This document shows, piece after piece, positions 8,016-16,201 of a stretch of 64,000 nt of DNA. The notes beneath the pieces are model-generated. The model had not been told where the DNA came from, did no database searches, and saw nothing but the letters and a program-made list of their open reading frames with translations. A program made the position numbers and the translations under genes. The stretch spans positions 1-64,000 of the forward strand of contig CAJPFN010000028.1 of assembly GCA_905339215.1 (NCBI GenBank). Reading direction: 5' to 3'. The DNA comes from Rhizobiaceae bacterium (GTDB lineage Bacteria > Pseudomonadota > Alphaproteobacteria > Rhizobiales > Rhizobiaceae). Each line of letters starts with the position of its first letter. Positions within the stretch are counted from its first letter, which is position 1.

Positions 8016-9524
8016 CTATGCCGTCGCCGATGCCAATGCGTTGAACTCGCGCTCCAGGCTCGCCGAGGCCCGCGCGACATGCTCATGCCTTGCCTGGAAC
8101 TGGGCCTGGTCGGCCTGAAGCTGCGCGCCGGCGTCCCGTCGCAGCGTCGTCGTGTCGGCCCGGGACGGGCTGCCCGTGTCGATGCGGCTTTCGAGGACCA
8201 TCTCCGGGTCGAGGGCCATTGCGATCTTGCCGGGATCGAAATCGGGCGCGTGGCCGAGGATGTCCTTCGCCGCTTCGCTGACGTGTCGGACGCTGATCTG
8301 GTGCGCGGCGAGTTTCTCGCTCCCCGCGATCCTCACCACGCGGCCGACGATGTGATGCGCGTCGCGGAACGACAGACTGTGCTCGCGGACAAGTGTGTCG
8401 GCGAGGTCGGTTGCGGTCGAGAAATTGACGCGGACGAGTTCGAGCATGCGCGCACGGTCGGGCTCAGCAAGCTCGGCGACGAGGCGCGCTGCTGGCAAGG
8501 CGCCGGTCACTTCCTCGAAGGCGTCCCAGACCCAGCGAAGGCCGTCGAGGCTTCCTTCCTCCGAATGGCTGTACGGCGTGGCTTTGTAGCCCGCGAGCGC
8601 GGACATCAGCGCGCCGGACACCTGGGCGGGCAGCGCCTTCAGGTGCTCGAGCGAGGCCATGTTCTTCTTCTGCGGCATGATGCTGGACGTGATGGCGAGC
8701 GAGTCCGGGAACTGCACCGTCGCCACCTCATGCGTCGACATGACGTAGAAATCCTGCGCCATGCGGCCGACCGTCGTGGCAAGCAGCGCGCAGGCCGAGG
8801 TCAGCTCGATAATGGCGTCGCGGCAGGCGATCGCATCCAGCGCGTGGGCCGCCGGCCTGTCGAAGCCGAGCAGGCGGCAGGTCATGGCCCTGTCGATCTG
8901 GAACGAGGTGCCGGCCAGCGCGCCGGCGCCCAGCGGCGACAGGTTGATGCGGTCGTAGCTTGCCAGCAGCCGGCCGAAGTCGCGCTCCAGCCCATGCGCG
9001 ATGGCCAGCATGTACCAGCCGAAGCTGATCGGCTGCGCCGGCTGCATGTGGGTGTAGCCCGGCATGACCGTGTCGATGAACTCGGCCGAGCGCTCGATCA
9101 GGACGGTGCGCAGGTCCAGCACCTGCTTGAGCATCAGCAGGGCACTGCCGCGTGCGCGAAGCTTGTCTTGCGTCGACTTCAGATCGTTGCGCGAGCGCGC
9201 GACATGCAGCCAGCCGCCGAGGTCGGAGCCCAGCCGGCGGATCACCTCGGCCTCGTAGTTGAAGTAGGTTTCCTCCAGCGCCGGATCGAGTTCGAACGCG
9301 TCGGGGCCTTCCTTCTCAAGGTCACCGACGACCGCGGCGAGCTGCCGGGCGATGTCGGGGGTGACGATCCCCTTCGCCTTGAGCATCACCAGATGAGCCT
9401 TGTTGATCTCTGTGATGAACGGCAGCACGGTCGCGAAGCTGCGCATGAGTATCGGCGCCATGAAGCCGTCGAGGATTTCGGGCGCCATCCTCTCCTTCAA
9501 AAAGCCGCTGACCTTGGACTCCAT
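8016..9524 (-). CDS. Argininosuccinate-lyase-like C-N lyase
   Basis: Member of the fumarase/aspartase superfamily, 502 residues, closest in pattern to argininosuccinate lyase. YTHMQPAQP corresponds to the catalytic HTHLQPAQP loop and ITSSIMPQKKN to the flexible signature loop with the catalytic serine. True argininosuccinate lyases have few reasons to sit in an ABC/PrpD operon. Close relatives include EDDS lyase from Chelativorans, which splits aspartate-derived aminopolycarboxylates to fumarate. Together with the MmgE/PrpD gene 26 bases upstream it suggests cleavage of an N-substituted aspartate. Start ATG 9524 (MESKVSGFLKERMAP); the long upstream frame is a shadow of the PrpD gene. Confidence 0.88.
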   Translation of the reverse strand: MESKVSGFLKERMAPEILDGFMAPILMRSFATVLPFITEINKAHLVMLKAKGIVTPDIARQLAAVVGDLEKEGPDAFELDPALEETYFNYEAEVIRRLGSDLGGWLHVARSRNDLKSTQDKLRARGSALLMLKQVLDLRTVLIERSAEFIDTVMPGYTHMQPAQPISFGWYMLAIAHGLERDFGRLLASYDRINLSPLGAGALAGTSFQIDRAMTCRLLGFDRPAAHALDAIACRDAIIELTSACALLATTVGRMAQDFYVMSTHEVATVQFPDSLAITSSIMPQKKNMASLEHLKALPAQVSGALMSALAGYKATPYSHSEEGSLDGLRWVWDAFEEVTGALPAARLVAELAEPDRARMLELVRVNFSTATDLADTLVREHSLSFRDAHHIVGRVVRIAGSEKLAAHQISVRHVSEAAKDILGHAPDFDPGKIAMALDPEMVLESRIDTGSPSRADTTTLRRDAGAQLQADQAQFQARHEHVARASASLEREFNALASATA

Positions 9525-9550
9525 CCAAATTCTCCAATTCCCGGAAATGG

Positions 9551-10918
9551 TTAGCCGGCGAGGATGCCGAATATCTCGGCCACGTCGTCGACCGCGTCGA
9601 AGTGGAAGAGCCGCTCGCGAAGCGCGTCTGCGGCTGCGGCTGGGAGATGGCCGCCGACGCAGTCGTCGAACTTGCGGGCAAGCATCTCTTCGGACACGAA
9701 GTTCCGCGTGTGTCCGTACGGAAAGAACGCCGTCTGCTCGCGAACCTCGCCATTGCGCAGCCGCAGCACGACGCGAGCCTTCTCCTTCTCGGGCGAGGGG
9801 GGAGCGGAGGCCGGCAGGTCCGGATCCATATGCATGAAGACCTTCGGCCAGACCGCCTGCAGGTCCGGGCGGGCGATCTGCTCCGGGGAGAAGTGGCGCA
9901 GTTCCACCGCGCCGTCGACCAGTGCGGCGGCCACGCAGTGGTTGATGCTGAAGCGGGCTTCCATGTCGTTCGACGGGCGGTCGTAGGTCAGGTTCCCCTT
10001 GGCCACCTCCGAAAGATGGACGTCGATGCGCTCCACCTCGTCGGCGGCCACGGGGGCATCGCCCCGCAAGGTCAACACGGCGTCGATCGGCCTGTGGGCG
10101 CTGGCGCAGCACGGGTAGACCTTGATCCAGATGCCGTATTCGTCCATCGCGGCGCGTCCGGCGAGGCGCTCGGCGGCACGCCCGAAGCCCGGCATGCCCG
10201 GCGTGCCGAGCAGATCGCCGAACGAGCCACGCCCTTCCAGGCTCTCCCCGGCCGCCTCGAGTCCCGCCTCGGCCAGGCTGGCGGCCATGATGCCGTTATG
10301 CGCCGCCAGGCCGGCATGGAAGGGTTTGGTCTGGGTGCCGAACTGCCGCTTGAGGCCGGTGGCAAAGCTGGTCGAGGCGCTGATCGCCATCCGCATCGTA
10401 TGCGCGTCGAAGCCGAGAAGCCGGCCGCAGCCCGCGGCGGCGGAGGGCACGCCGAAGGTCACCGTCGTGTGCCAACCTCGGCCGTAATGGCCGAGGTTCA
10501 TGGCGGCGGCCAGGGCTGCCTGGACGTCGAGCGAGACGAGGAGGGCATCGACCAGGTCGCGGCCACTCGCGCGACGCTCCGCGCCGAGAGCCAGCAGGGC
10601 CGGCACCAGGACTGCGCCGGCATGGGTCAGCGCCGGCTCGAAGGCGTCGTCATAGTCGAGGGCATGGGCCGACGTGCCGTTCACCATCGCCGTCCATGGC
10701 GCCGGCATCGTGCCGCCATGGACGAACTCGACGGCCTCTCCCCGGCCGGACCACCGCTTCAAGGTATTGAAGACGTTGATCGTCGCGGGTTCGCGTCGCC
10801 CGGCGACCATCACCGCGACGGTGTCCACGAACATGAAGTTCGCCCGCTTCTTCGCCAGGTCCGACCAATCTCTCGGGCGATTGGCGGCATGGGCCGCCAT
10901 TGTCTGCGTGATCGTCAT
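9551..10918 (-). CDS. MmgE/PrpD family protein
   Basis: 455-residue member of the MmgE/PrpD family. Family blocks are visible: DTVAVMVAGR, NGTSAHALDYDD near residue 80, GTQTKPFHAG, and YPCCASAHRPIDA in the second half. The family includes 2-methylcitrate dehydratase, cis-aconitate decarboxylase and iminodisuccinate epimerase from Agrobacterium. Beside an argininosuccinate-lyase-like gene, the last precedent is the most relevant, with an epimerase feeding the lyase. That assignment is inference. The ATG at 10918 lies 3 bases after the stop of the ABC ATPase gene, so the gene belongs to the transport operon. Confidence 0.88.
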   Translation of the reverse strand: MTITQTMAAHAANRPRDWSDLAKKRANFMFVDTVAVMVAGRREPATINVFNTLKRWSGRGEAVEFVHGGTMPAPWTAMVNGTSAHALDYDDAFEPALTHAGAVLVPALLALGAERRASGRDLVDALLVSLDVQAALAAAMNLGHYGRGWHTTVTFGVPSAAAGCGRLLGFDAHTMRMAISASTSFATGLKRQFGTQTKPFHAGLAAHNGIMAASLAEAGLEAAGESLEGRGSFGDLLGTPGMPGFGRAAERLAGRAAMDEYGIWIKVYPCCASAHRPIDAVLTLRGDAPVAADEVERIDVHLSEVAKGNLTYDRPSNDMEARFSINHCVAAALVDGAVELRHFSPEQIARPDLQAVWPKVFMHMDPDLPASAPPSPEKEKARVVLRLRNGEVREQTAFFPYGHTRNFVSEEMLARKFDDCVGGHLPAAAADALRERLFHFDAVDDVAEIFGILAG

Positions 10919-10920
10919 CG

Positions 10921-11931
10921 CTACGCCTGCTCCACAGCCTTGTTCCAGGCCACGTCCTGATCGGCGAAGTGGCATTTGGAGACGCCTGTGGCCCCGACCT
11001 TTCGCATGGCCGGCTCCGTCTTGCGGCAGATGTCCTGGACCATCGGGCAGCGCGTGTGAAAGCGGCAGCCCGGCGGCGGCGAGATGGGCGAGGGCACGTC
11101 GCCCTGAAGCAGGGTCCGCTCCGTGTGCCGCATCGTCGGATCGGGCAGCGGGCTGGAGGCGAGGAGGGCGGCGGTGTAGGGATGGCGCGGGCGACGGAAC
11201 ACGTCCTCGGTCGCGCCGATCTCGACGATCTGGCCGAGATACATGACGATCACCCGCTCGCACAGCGAACGCACCACGCCGAGATCGTGCGTGATGAACA
11301 TGTAGGACAGCGAGAATTCGTCCTTCAGCTTGCGGAACAGTTGCAGGATCTGGGCCCGGATCGAGATATCGAGCGCCGAGACCGCCTCGTCGGCGACGAC
11401 CAGGCGCGGGCGCACCGCGATGGCCCTGGCGATGCAGATGCGCTGCCGCTGGCCGCCCGAGAATTCGTGCGGATATCGGTCGAGATAGCCGGCCGCCGGG
11501 CTGAGGCCCACCTGCTCCAGCAGCCAGGCCGCTTCCCGCCTCAGGTCGGAGGCCGGGACCACCTTCTGGATCTTCAAGGGCTGGGCCAGCGTCTGGAAGA
11601 CGGTCTTGCGCGGATTGAGGGATTCGAACGGATCCTGGAACACCATCTGGATGTCCCGGCGGGTCCGCCGGCGGCTGGGACCGTCTGCCGCCGTTACGTC
11701 CTCGCCCGCGAAGAAGAGGGAGCCGGAGGTGGGGCTGCTCAGGCCCGCGACAGCCCGAGCGAGCGTGGTCTTCCCGCAGCCGCTTTCACCGACGACGGCG
11801 ACGATCTCATTCTCGTCGATGCCGAAGCTCACATCGTCGACGGCGCGTAGCGTCGCGCGTCGTGTGGGGCCGTCGCGCACCAGCACGGGAAAGTCGACGG
11901 CGACGTTCCTGACGTTGAGAAGCGGCATCAT
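10921..11931 (-). CDS. Oligopeptide-type ABC transporter ATP-binding protein (DppF/OppF-like)
   Basis: Second ATPase of a Dpp/Opp-type importer, 336 residues. It has Walker A GESGCGKTT, signature FSGGQRQRICIARAI and Walker B LVVADEAVSALD, plus the C-terminal oligopeptide-transporter extension with the cysteine cluster GCRFHTRCPM...C. The start ATG at 11931 overlaps the stop of the DppD-like gene as ATGA. It would form the ATPase heterodimer with that protein under the two permeases. The MmgE/PrpD gene follows after 2 bases, tying transport to catabolism. Confidence 0.93.
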   Translation of the reverse strand: MMPLLNVRNVAVDFPVLVRDGPTRRATLRAVDDVSFGIDENEIVAVVGESGCGKTTLARAVAGLSSPTSGSLFFAGEDVTAADGPSRRRTRRDIQMVFQDPFESLNPRKTVFQTLAQPLKIQKVVPASDLRREAAWLLEQVGLSPAAGYLDRYPHEFSGGQRQRICIARAIAVRPRLVVADEAVSALDISIRAQILQLFRKLKDEFSLSYMFITHDLGVVRSLCERVIVMYLGQIVEIGATEDVFRRPRHPYTAALLASSPLPDPTMRHTERTLLQGDVPSPISPPPGCRFHTRCPMVQDICRKTEPAMRKVGATGVSKCHFADQDVAWNKAVEQA

Positions 11932-12938
11932 GCGGCTCCTTCCAGCCAGCAGGCGGCGGCGCCCGCGGCGTCCCTCCTCGTCGGAGGCTCTTCGGTCCGG
12001 CACCTGTCGAGTACGCTCGGGCAGCGGGGATGGAACCGGCATCCGGCGATGCGGTCGAAGGCGGCCGGAGGGTGGCCCTGGATCGAAACGAAATCGTCCG
12101 CCTTGGTGCCGGGGCTCAACGTTGAGCGCAGCAGCGCCCGGGTGTAGGGGTGGCGCGGCTTGGCGAAGATGTCGAACACCGACCCCTCCTCGACGACCCG
12201 GCCCGAATACATCACGTACACGCGGTCGCAGTACTCGGCGACGAGGCCGAGATCGTGGGTGATGAAGAGCATCGCGGTGCCGGCGGTGCGCCTGATGTCC
12301 GCGAGAAGATGCATGATCTGCGCCTGGACGGTGACGTCGAGCGCGGTCGTCGGCTCGTCCGCGATCAGGAGCGACGGGTTCGACGTGATCGCTATGGCGA
12401 TCAGCACACGCTGCCGCATGCCGCCCGAGAGCTGGTGCGGAAAGCGTTCCGCCACCGATTCCGGCGCCGGGATGCGGACGCGCCGCAGCGCCTCGACGGC
12501 GAGCTTCTCCGCCTCGCGCCGCTTCACCGGCTGATGCAGGAGGATCGCCTCGACGATCTGGTCCGCGACCTTCATCAGCGGGTTGAGGAAGGTCATCGGA
12601 TCCTGGAAGATCATGGCGAGGCGGCCGCCGCGCATCCGCCGCATCTGCCGGTCGCTGAGGCCGAGCAGGTCGGTTCCTTCGAAGACGACCTGTCCCCCCG
12701 TCACCGAGACGGGGCTGGAGACCAGCCGCATCGTGGACAGCGCGGTCATGCTCTTCCCGCAGCCCGACTCGCCGACGAGGGCGACGATCTCGCCTGCCTT
12801 GATGTGGAAGGACACACCATCGACGGGGGTGATCGTTCCCCGGTCGCTCCTGATCTGCGTCTGCAGGCCGACCACGTTCAGCAGGGGTTCGGAGCCGGCC
12901 ACCTCAGCGCCCCCGCCGGCGTGGGTCGATGAGGTCAT
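11928..12938 (-). CDS. Oligopeptide-type ABC transporter ATP-binding protein (DppD/OppD-like)
   Basis: First ATPase of the Dpp-type importer, 336 residues, with Walker A GESGCGKSM, signature LSGGMRQRVLIAIAI and Walker B LLIADEPTTALD. The C-terminal GCRFHPRCPSVLDRC cluster is typical of the OppD/DppD class. The start used, MTSSTHAGGGAEV, overlaps the end of the permease gene by 35 bases. A later start is not ruled out because the conserved sequence begins only around LLNVVGL. It is third in the order permease, permease, ATPase, ATPase. Confidence 0.92.
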   Translation of the reverse strand: MTSSTHAGGGAEVAGSEPLLNVVGLQTQIRSDRGTITPVDGVSFHIKAGEIVALVGESGCGKSMTALSTMRLVSSPVSVTGGQVVFEGTDLLGLSDRQMRRMRGGRLAMIFQDPMTFLNPLMKVADQIVEAILLHQPVKRREAEKLAVEALRRVRIPAPESVAERFPHQLSGGMRQRVLIAIAITSNPSLLIADEPTTALDVTVQAQIMHLLADIRRTAGTAMLFITHDLGLVAEYCDRVYVMYSGRVVEEGSVFDIFAKPRHPYTRALLRSTLSPGTKADDFVSIQGHPPAAFDRIAGCRFHPRCPSVLDRCRTEEPPTRRDAAGAAACWLEGAA

Positions 12939-13755
12939 TGAGGCTGTCTCCCAGGAGATTGAGCGAGAGGACGACCAGGGTGATGACGGCCCCCGGGAAC
13001 AGGCTCATCCACCACGCGCTGCGCAGGAACTGCTGGGCCTCGAACAGCATGAGGCCGAGGCTCACCTGGTTGCGGTCGGCGAGTCCGAGATAGCTGAGCC
13101 CGGCTTCCAGGATCATGGCCTGGCCCACCTGCAGCGTGGCGTTGACGACGACGGGACCGAGCGCGTTGGGCAGGATCTCCAGGAAGATGAGCGTCGCCGT
13201 GGAGGCTCCGGCGATCCGCGCCGCGCTGACGAACTGCCGGGACCTCAGGCTGAGAAACTCGGAACGGACGATGCGCGCCGTCTCCGGCCAGCTCAGGATC
13301 GCGATCGCGAAGATGATGTTGAGCAGGTTCGCGCCGAAGAACGCGACCATCAGCACGGCTAGGAAGAAGCGGGGGATCACCTGGAATATCTCGGTGATGC
13401 GCATCAGCACATCGTCGATCGTGCCGCCGAAATAGCCGGCGGTCGCGCCGACCAGGACGCCGATCAGCGTCGTGATCATCGCCGCGGAGAGGCCGACCGC
13501 CACCGATGCGCGGGTGCCGGCCAGGATGCGGCTGAAGACGTCGCGACCCAGATCGTCCGTGCCGAGCAGGTGGGCCGGGGACGGCGCCGCCGTGGTCGGG
13601 CCTACGCCGACCTGTCCCGGATTGTAGGGTGCCAGGGCCGCGCCGAACACGGCGACGAAAAGCACGGCGCCGAGGACGGCGGTCGCACCAGCGCTCACCT
13701 TGTTCTTCTTCAGGAGCCGAAGGCTGGTGCGCATGGATGGGGAGAGGAGGGTCAT
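12904..13755 (-). CDS. Oligopeptide-type ABC transporter permease (DppC-like)
   Basis: Permease of 283 residues. The family sequence LLGTDDLGRDVFSRILAG is near residue 65, and the conserved loop AARIAGASTATLIFLEILPN precedes the C-terminal membrane segments. About six membrane segments are seen, the first at AVLGAVLFVAVFGAALAPY. The start ATG at 13755 (MTLLSPSMRT) is 8 bases after the DppB stop; the much longer frame upstream is not used because it lies inside dppB. It forms the membrane channel with the DppB-like protein. Confidence 0.92.
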   Translation of the reverse strand: MTLLSPSMRTSLRLLKKNKVSAGATAVLGAVLFVAVFGAALAPYNPGQVGVGPTTAAPSPAHLLGTDDLGRDVFSRILAGTRASVAVGLSAAMITTLIGVLVGATAGYFGGTIDDVLMRITEIFQVIPRFFLAVLMVAFFGANLLNIIFAIAILSWPETARIVRSEFLSLRSRQFVSAARIAGASTATLIFLEILPNALGPVVVNATLQVGQAMILEAGLSYLGLADRNQVSLGLMLFEAQQFLRSAWWMSLFPGAVITLVVLSLNLLGDSLNDLIDPRRRGR

Positions 13756-13763
13756 GTCGCGGC

Positions 13764-14729
13764 TCACCCGTAGACCACGCGGGGATCGATTACGGCGTAG
13801 AGCATGTCCGTGAGGATGTTCGCGATCACCACCATTCCCGAGACCAGCGTGAAAATGCCCATCAGGACGGGATAGTCGCGGGCGGAGATGGCCTCGTAGA
13901 AGAGCCGGCCGAGACCGGGCCAGGCGAACACAGTCTCCACCAGCACCGATCCGGCGAGCATGAAGCCGAAGTTCAGGCCGATGATCGTGACGACGGGGAG
14001 GATCGCGTTGCGCAGCGCGTGGACGTAGACCACGCGGTGCTCGGCCACGCCGCGGGCCCGGGCGGCGATGATGTAATCCTGCGCCAGCGCCTCGTGCATC
14101 TTCACGCGGGTCAGGCGGTAGATCAACGCGAGGTGATAGACGCTGTAGGTGAGGGCGGGCAGGATCAGGTGGCGCAGGATGTCGAGAACCCGGCCGAAGC
14201 CGTCGCTCGGCGCGCGCAGGCTGTACATGCCTTGCGCCGGCAGCCAGTTCAGGTTCAGCGCGAACACGATCAGCATCAACTGGCCGAGCCAGAACGCCGG
14301 CATCGCGAAGCCGACGATGCTGGTCGTGGTCAGCACGCGGTCGACCCACGAATCCCGGAACTTGGCCGCGGCCGCCGCCAGCACGATGCCGACCGTGCTG
14401 CTGAGGACCAGAGCCGTGCCCATCAGGAGCAGCGTGGCCGGCAGGCGGGCGAGGATGATGTCGATGACCGGCTGGCGGAAGCGGAGGGACTCGCCGAAGT
14501 CGAACTGCGCCATGCGCGCGGCATAGCGCAGGAACTGCCAAAGCAGCGGTTCATCCAGCCCATATTCGCGCCGGACCTGCTCCATGTATTCCGGCGTCGG
14601 CGCCATCGTGCCGATCAGCGCGTTGACCGGGTCGCCGGGCGCGGCGTGGATCAGGAAGAAGTTCAGGCAGATGATGACGACGATGACCAGGAAGCCTTGC
14701 CATACCCGGCGGGCGAAGTATGAAAGCAT
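13764..14729 (-). CDS. Oligopeptide-type ABC transporter permease (DppB-like)
   Basis: Permease of 321 residues starting MLSYFARRVWQGFLVIVVII, the usual DppB N-terminus with the first membrane helix. The conserved periplasmic APGDPVNAL and the cytoplasmic loop AARARGVAEHRVVYVHALRN are present. It is the first gene of the permease/ATPase/catabolic run. A 283-base gap separates it from the AraC-type regulator gene, so a promoter for the run probably lies in that gap. Confidence 0.92.
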   Translation of the reverse strand: MLSYFARRVWQGFLVIVVIICLNFFLIHAAPGDPVNALIGTMAPTPEYMEQVRREYGLDEPLLWQFLRYAARMAQFDFGESLRFRQPVIDIILARLPATLLLMGTALVLSSTVGIVLAAAAAKFRDSWVDRVLTTTSIVGFAMPAFWLGQLMLIVFALNLNWLPAQGMYSLRAPSDGFGRVLDILRHLILPALTYSVYHLALIYRLTRVKMHEALAQDYIIAARARGVAEHRVVYVHALRNAILPVVTIIGLNFGFMLAGSVLVETVFAWPGLGRLFYEAISARDYPVLMGIFTLVSGMVVIANILTDMLYAVIDPRVVYG

Positions 14730-15012
14730 GAACCGACACCGTTGTTCTTCGCAGTCGCTCGTGGATCCGTTGGTCCGCGCCGCCGGCTAGGCAGCCTCTC
14801 CGGTCGATGATCGGAGCCTCGCATGGCGCGGACGGTCGCTCTTTCAAAAAGCGACATGAACTTCTGAAAAGTCGCAAAGTCGCATGGGGCGAAGTCTCGC
14901 CTCATCGGGCGCCGAAGCGCGTTGCGATCTTCCGGCTTCGCGCGCAGCGCGTCAGGTCCTTGCATAGGGATGCCATCAACCGGGAACCGGTCCTACTTTC
15001 GGGAGACATGCA
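14730..15012. other. Gap upstream of the dppB-like gene, probable promoter region
   Basis: No gene is supported in this 283-base gap between the regulator and the permease genes. It contains short GCGAC and GTCGC inverted arms around 14850-14875 (positions approximate). The promoter of the permease-to-dipeptidase run and the binding site of the neighbouring GlxA-type regulator would be expected here, but no clear -35/-10 pair was identified. Confidence 0.3.
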
Positions 15013-16062
15013 TCAGGACGACGCGAGCTCGCCCGTCTCCGGCGGCCGGGGATTATGCCGGGCATGCCGGCGTGTCCTCTCCACCCTGGGTGGATAGCTG
15101 AATCTGGCCCGGTAGGCAGTCGAGAACTGGCTTGCGGTGGCGAAGCCGCACGCCAGCGCCACGTTGAGGATCGAAAGGGTCGTCTGCTGAAGCATCAGCC
15201 GAGCGCGGTCGAGCCGCATGGCGCGGTGATGCTGGCCGAGCGTACAGCCGAGCTGCGACCGGGCCAGCCGCTCCAACTGGCGTTTCGACACCCCTGCGAG
15301 CTTCGCCAGTTCGTCATGCGAAAGGTCGCCGTCGCCCTGGCGCTCCATGGCGTTCAGCGCGCGCAGCAGGCCCCGATGGGTGATGCCGAAGCGGTGCTGG
15401 GCGTCCATCTTCTGAGGCTGCTCGCCATCGCGCACCTGAGTCTGGATGAACCATTCCGAGACCCGCGAGGCAAGTTCGGACCCGTATTCCCGCTGGATCA
15501 GGGCGTGCATCATGTCCATCGGCGCGATGCCGCCCGAGCAGGTCAGCCGATCGCGGTCAATCTCGTAGAGCCGGTTGGTGATCTGGAGGTTCGGGTGCTC
15601 CTCGGCGAGACTTTCCGCCAGTTCCCAATGCACCGTACAGCGGAAGCCGTCGAGCAGGCCGGCCTTCGCCAGCAGCCACGCGCCGGAGGAGATAGCGCCG
15701 ATCGCGATCTTCTGCCGCGCGAACGACCGCAGCAGCGCGAAGGTCTCGGGCCGGGCATGGTTCTCGACACCCACGCCGGCGCAGACCAGAAGCAGGTCGG
15801 GGTTGGCCGCCTCGTCGATCCTCGTCGGCGTGATCGACAGGCCGTGCGTGGACAGGATGGGCTCGAACCCGATGCCGATATGGTACCACTCGTAGAGACG
15901 CTTGCCGGCGAAGTAGTTGGCCGCCCGAAGTGGCTCGATCGCGGAGGCGTAGGCCAACAGCGAGAAGGACGGGATGAGAAGTACCGCTACCGTCGTCGGC
16001 CTGTCGCCGCTCTTGCGCCAAGGGACGTTCGACTGGCTTGACGCGGCGGATTGCCGTCGCAT
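15013..16062 (-). CDS. GlxA-family AraC-type transcriptional regulator
   Basis: 349-residue regulator made of an N-terminal DJ-1/PfpI-like amidotransferase-fold domain (VAVLLIPSFSLLAYASAIEP, then VCAGVGVENHA and AISSGAWLLAKAGLLDG) and a C-terminal AraC helix-turn-helix pair. The latter has LAKLAGVSKRQLERLARSQLG and ALACGFATASQFSTAYRARF. Members of this group respond to quaternary amines or amino-acid derivatives such as carnitine or arginine. It is encoded between the binding protein and the permease genes, so local control of this uptake/catabolic cluster is likely. I chose ATG 16062 (MRRQSAASS); the frame allows an ATG at 16131. Confidence 0.9.
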   Translation of the reverse strand: MRRQSAASSQSNVPWRKSGDRPTTVAVLLIPSFSLLAYASAIEPLRAANYFAGKRLYEWYHIGIGFEPILSTHGLSITPTRIDEAANPDLLLVCAGVGVENHARPETFALLRSFARQKIAIGAISSGAWLLAKAGLLDGFRCTVHWELAESLAEEHPNLQITNRLYEIDRDRLTCSGGIAPMDMMHALIQREYGSELASRVSEWFIQTQVRDGEQPQKMDAQHRFGITHRGLLRALNAMERQGDGDLSHDELAKLAGVSKRQLERLARSQLGCTLGQHHRAMRLDRARLMLQQTTLSILNVALACGFATASQFSTAYRARFSYPPRVERTRRHARHNPRPPETGELASS

Positions 16063-16201
16063 CAAATTTCCACGTGCATCCAAACCGTGACGCCCTTTCC
16101 GGTAGCGTTGGCTCACGCATGCAGCATGCATAGCACTCGAAAAAAGTCCAGCCGGTCGGCGGGCGCCGACCGGCTGGATGGCTGCCCGGATGGGGCCGCG
16201 T

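Noticed and set aside
7830-9554. 574-residue plus-strand open frame
   Set aside because: Antisense shadow of the lyase and deacetylase genes; Arg/Gly/Val-rich composition typical of the complementary frame in GC-rich DNA.
9602-10960. 452-residue plus-strand open frame
   Set aside because: Antisense to the MmgE/PrpD gene, which has clear family motifs on the minus strand.
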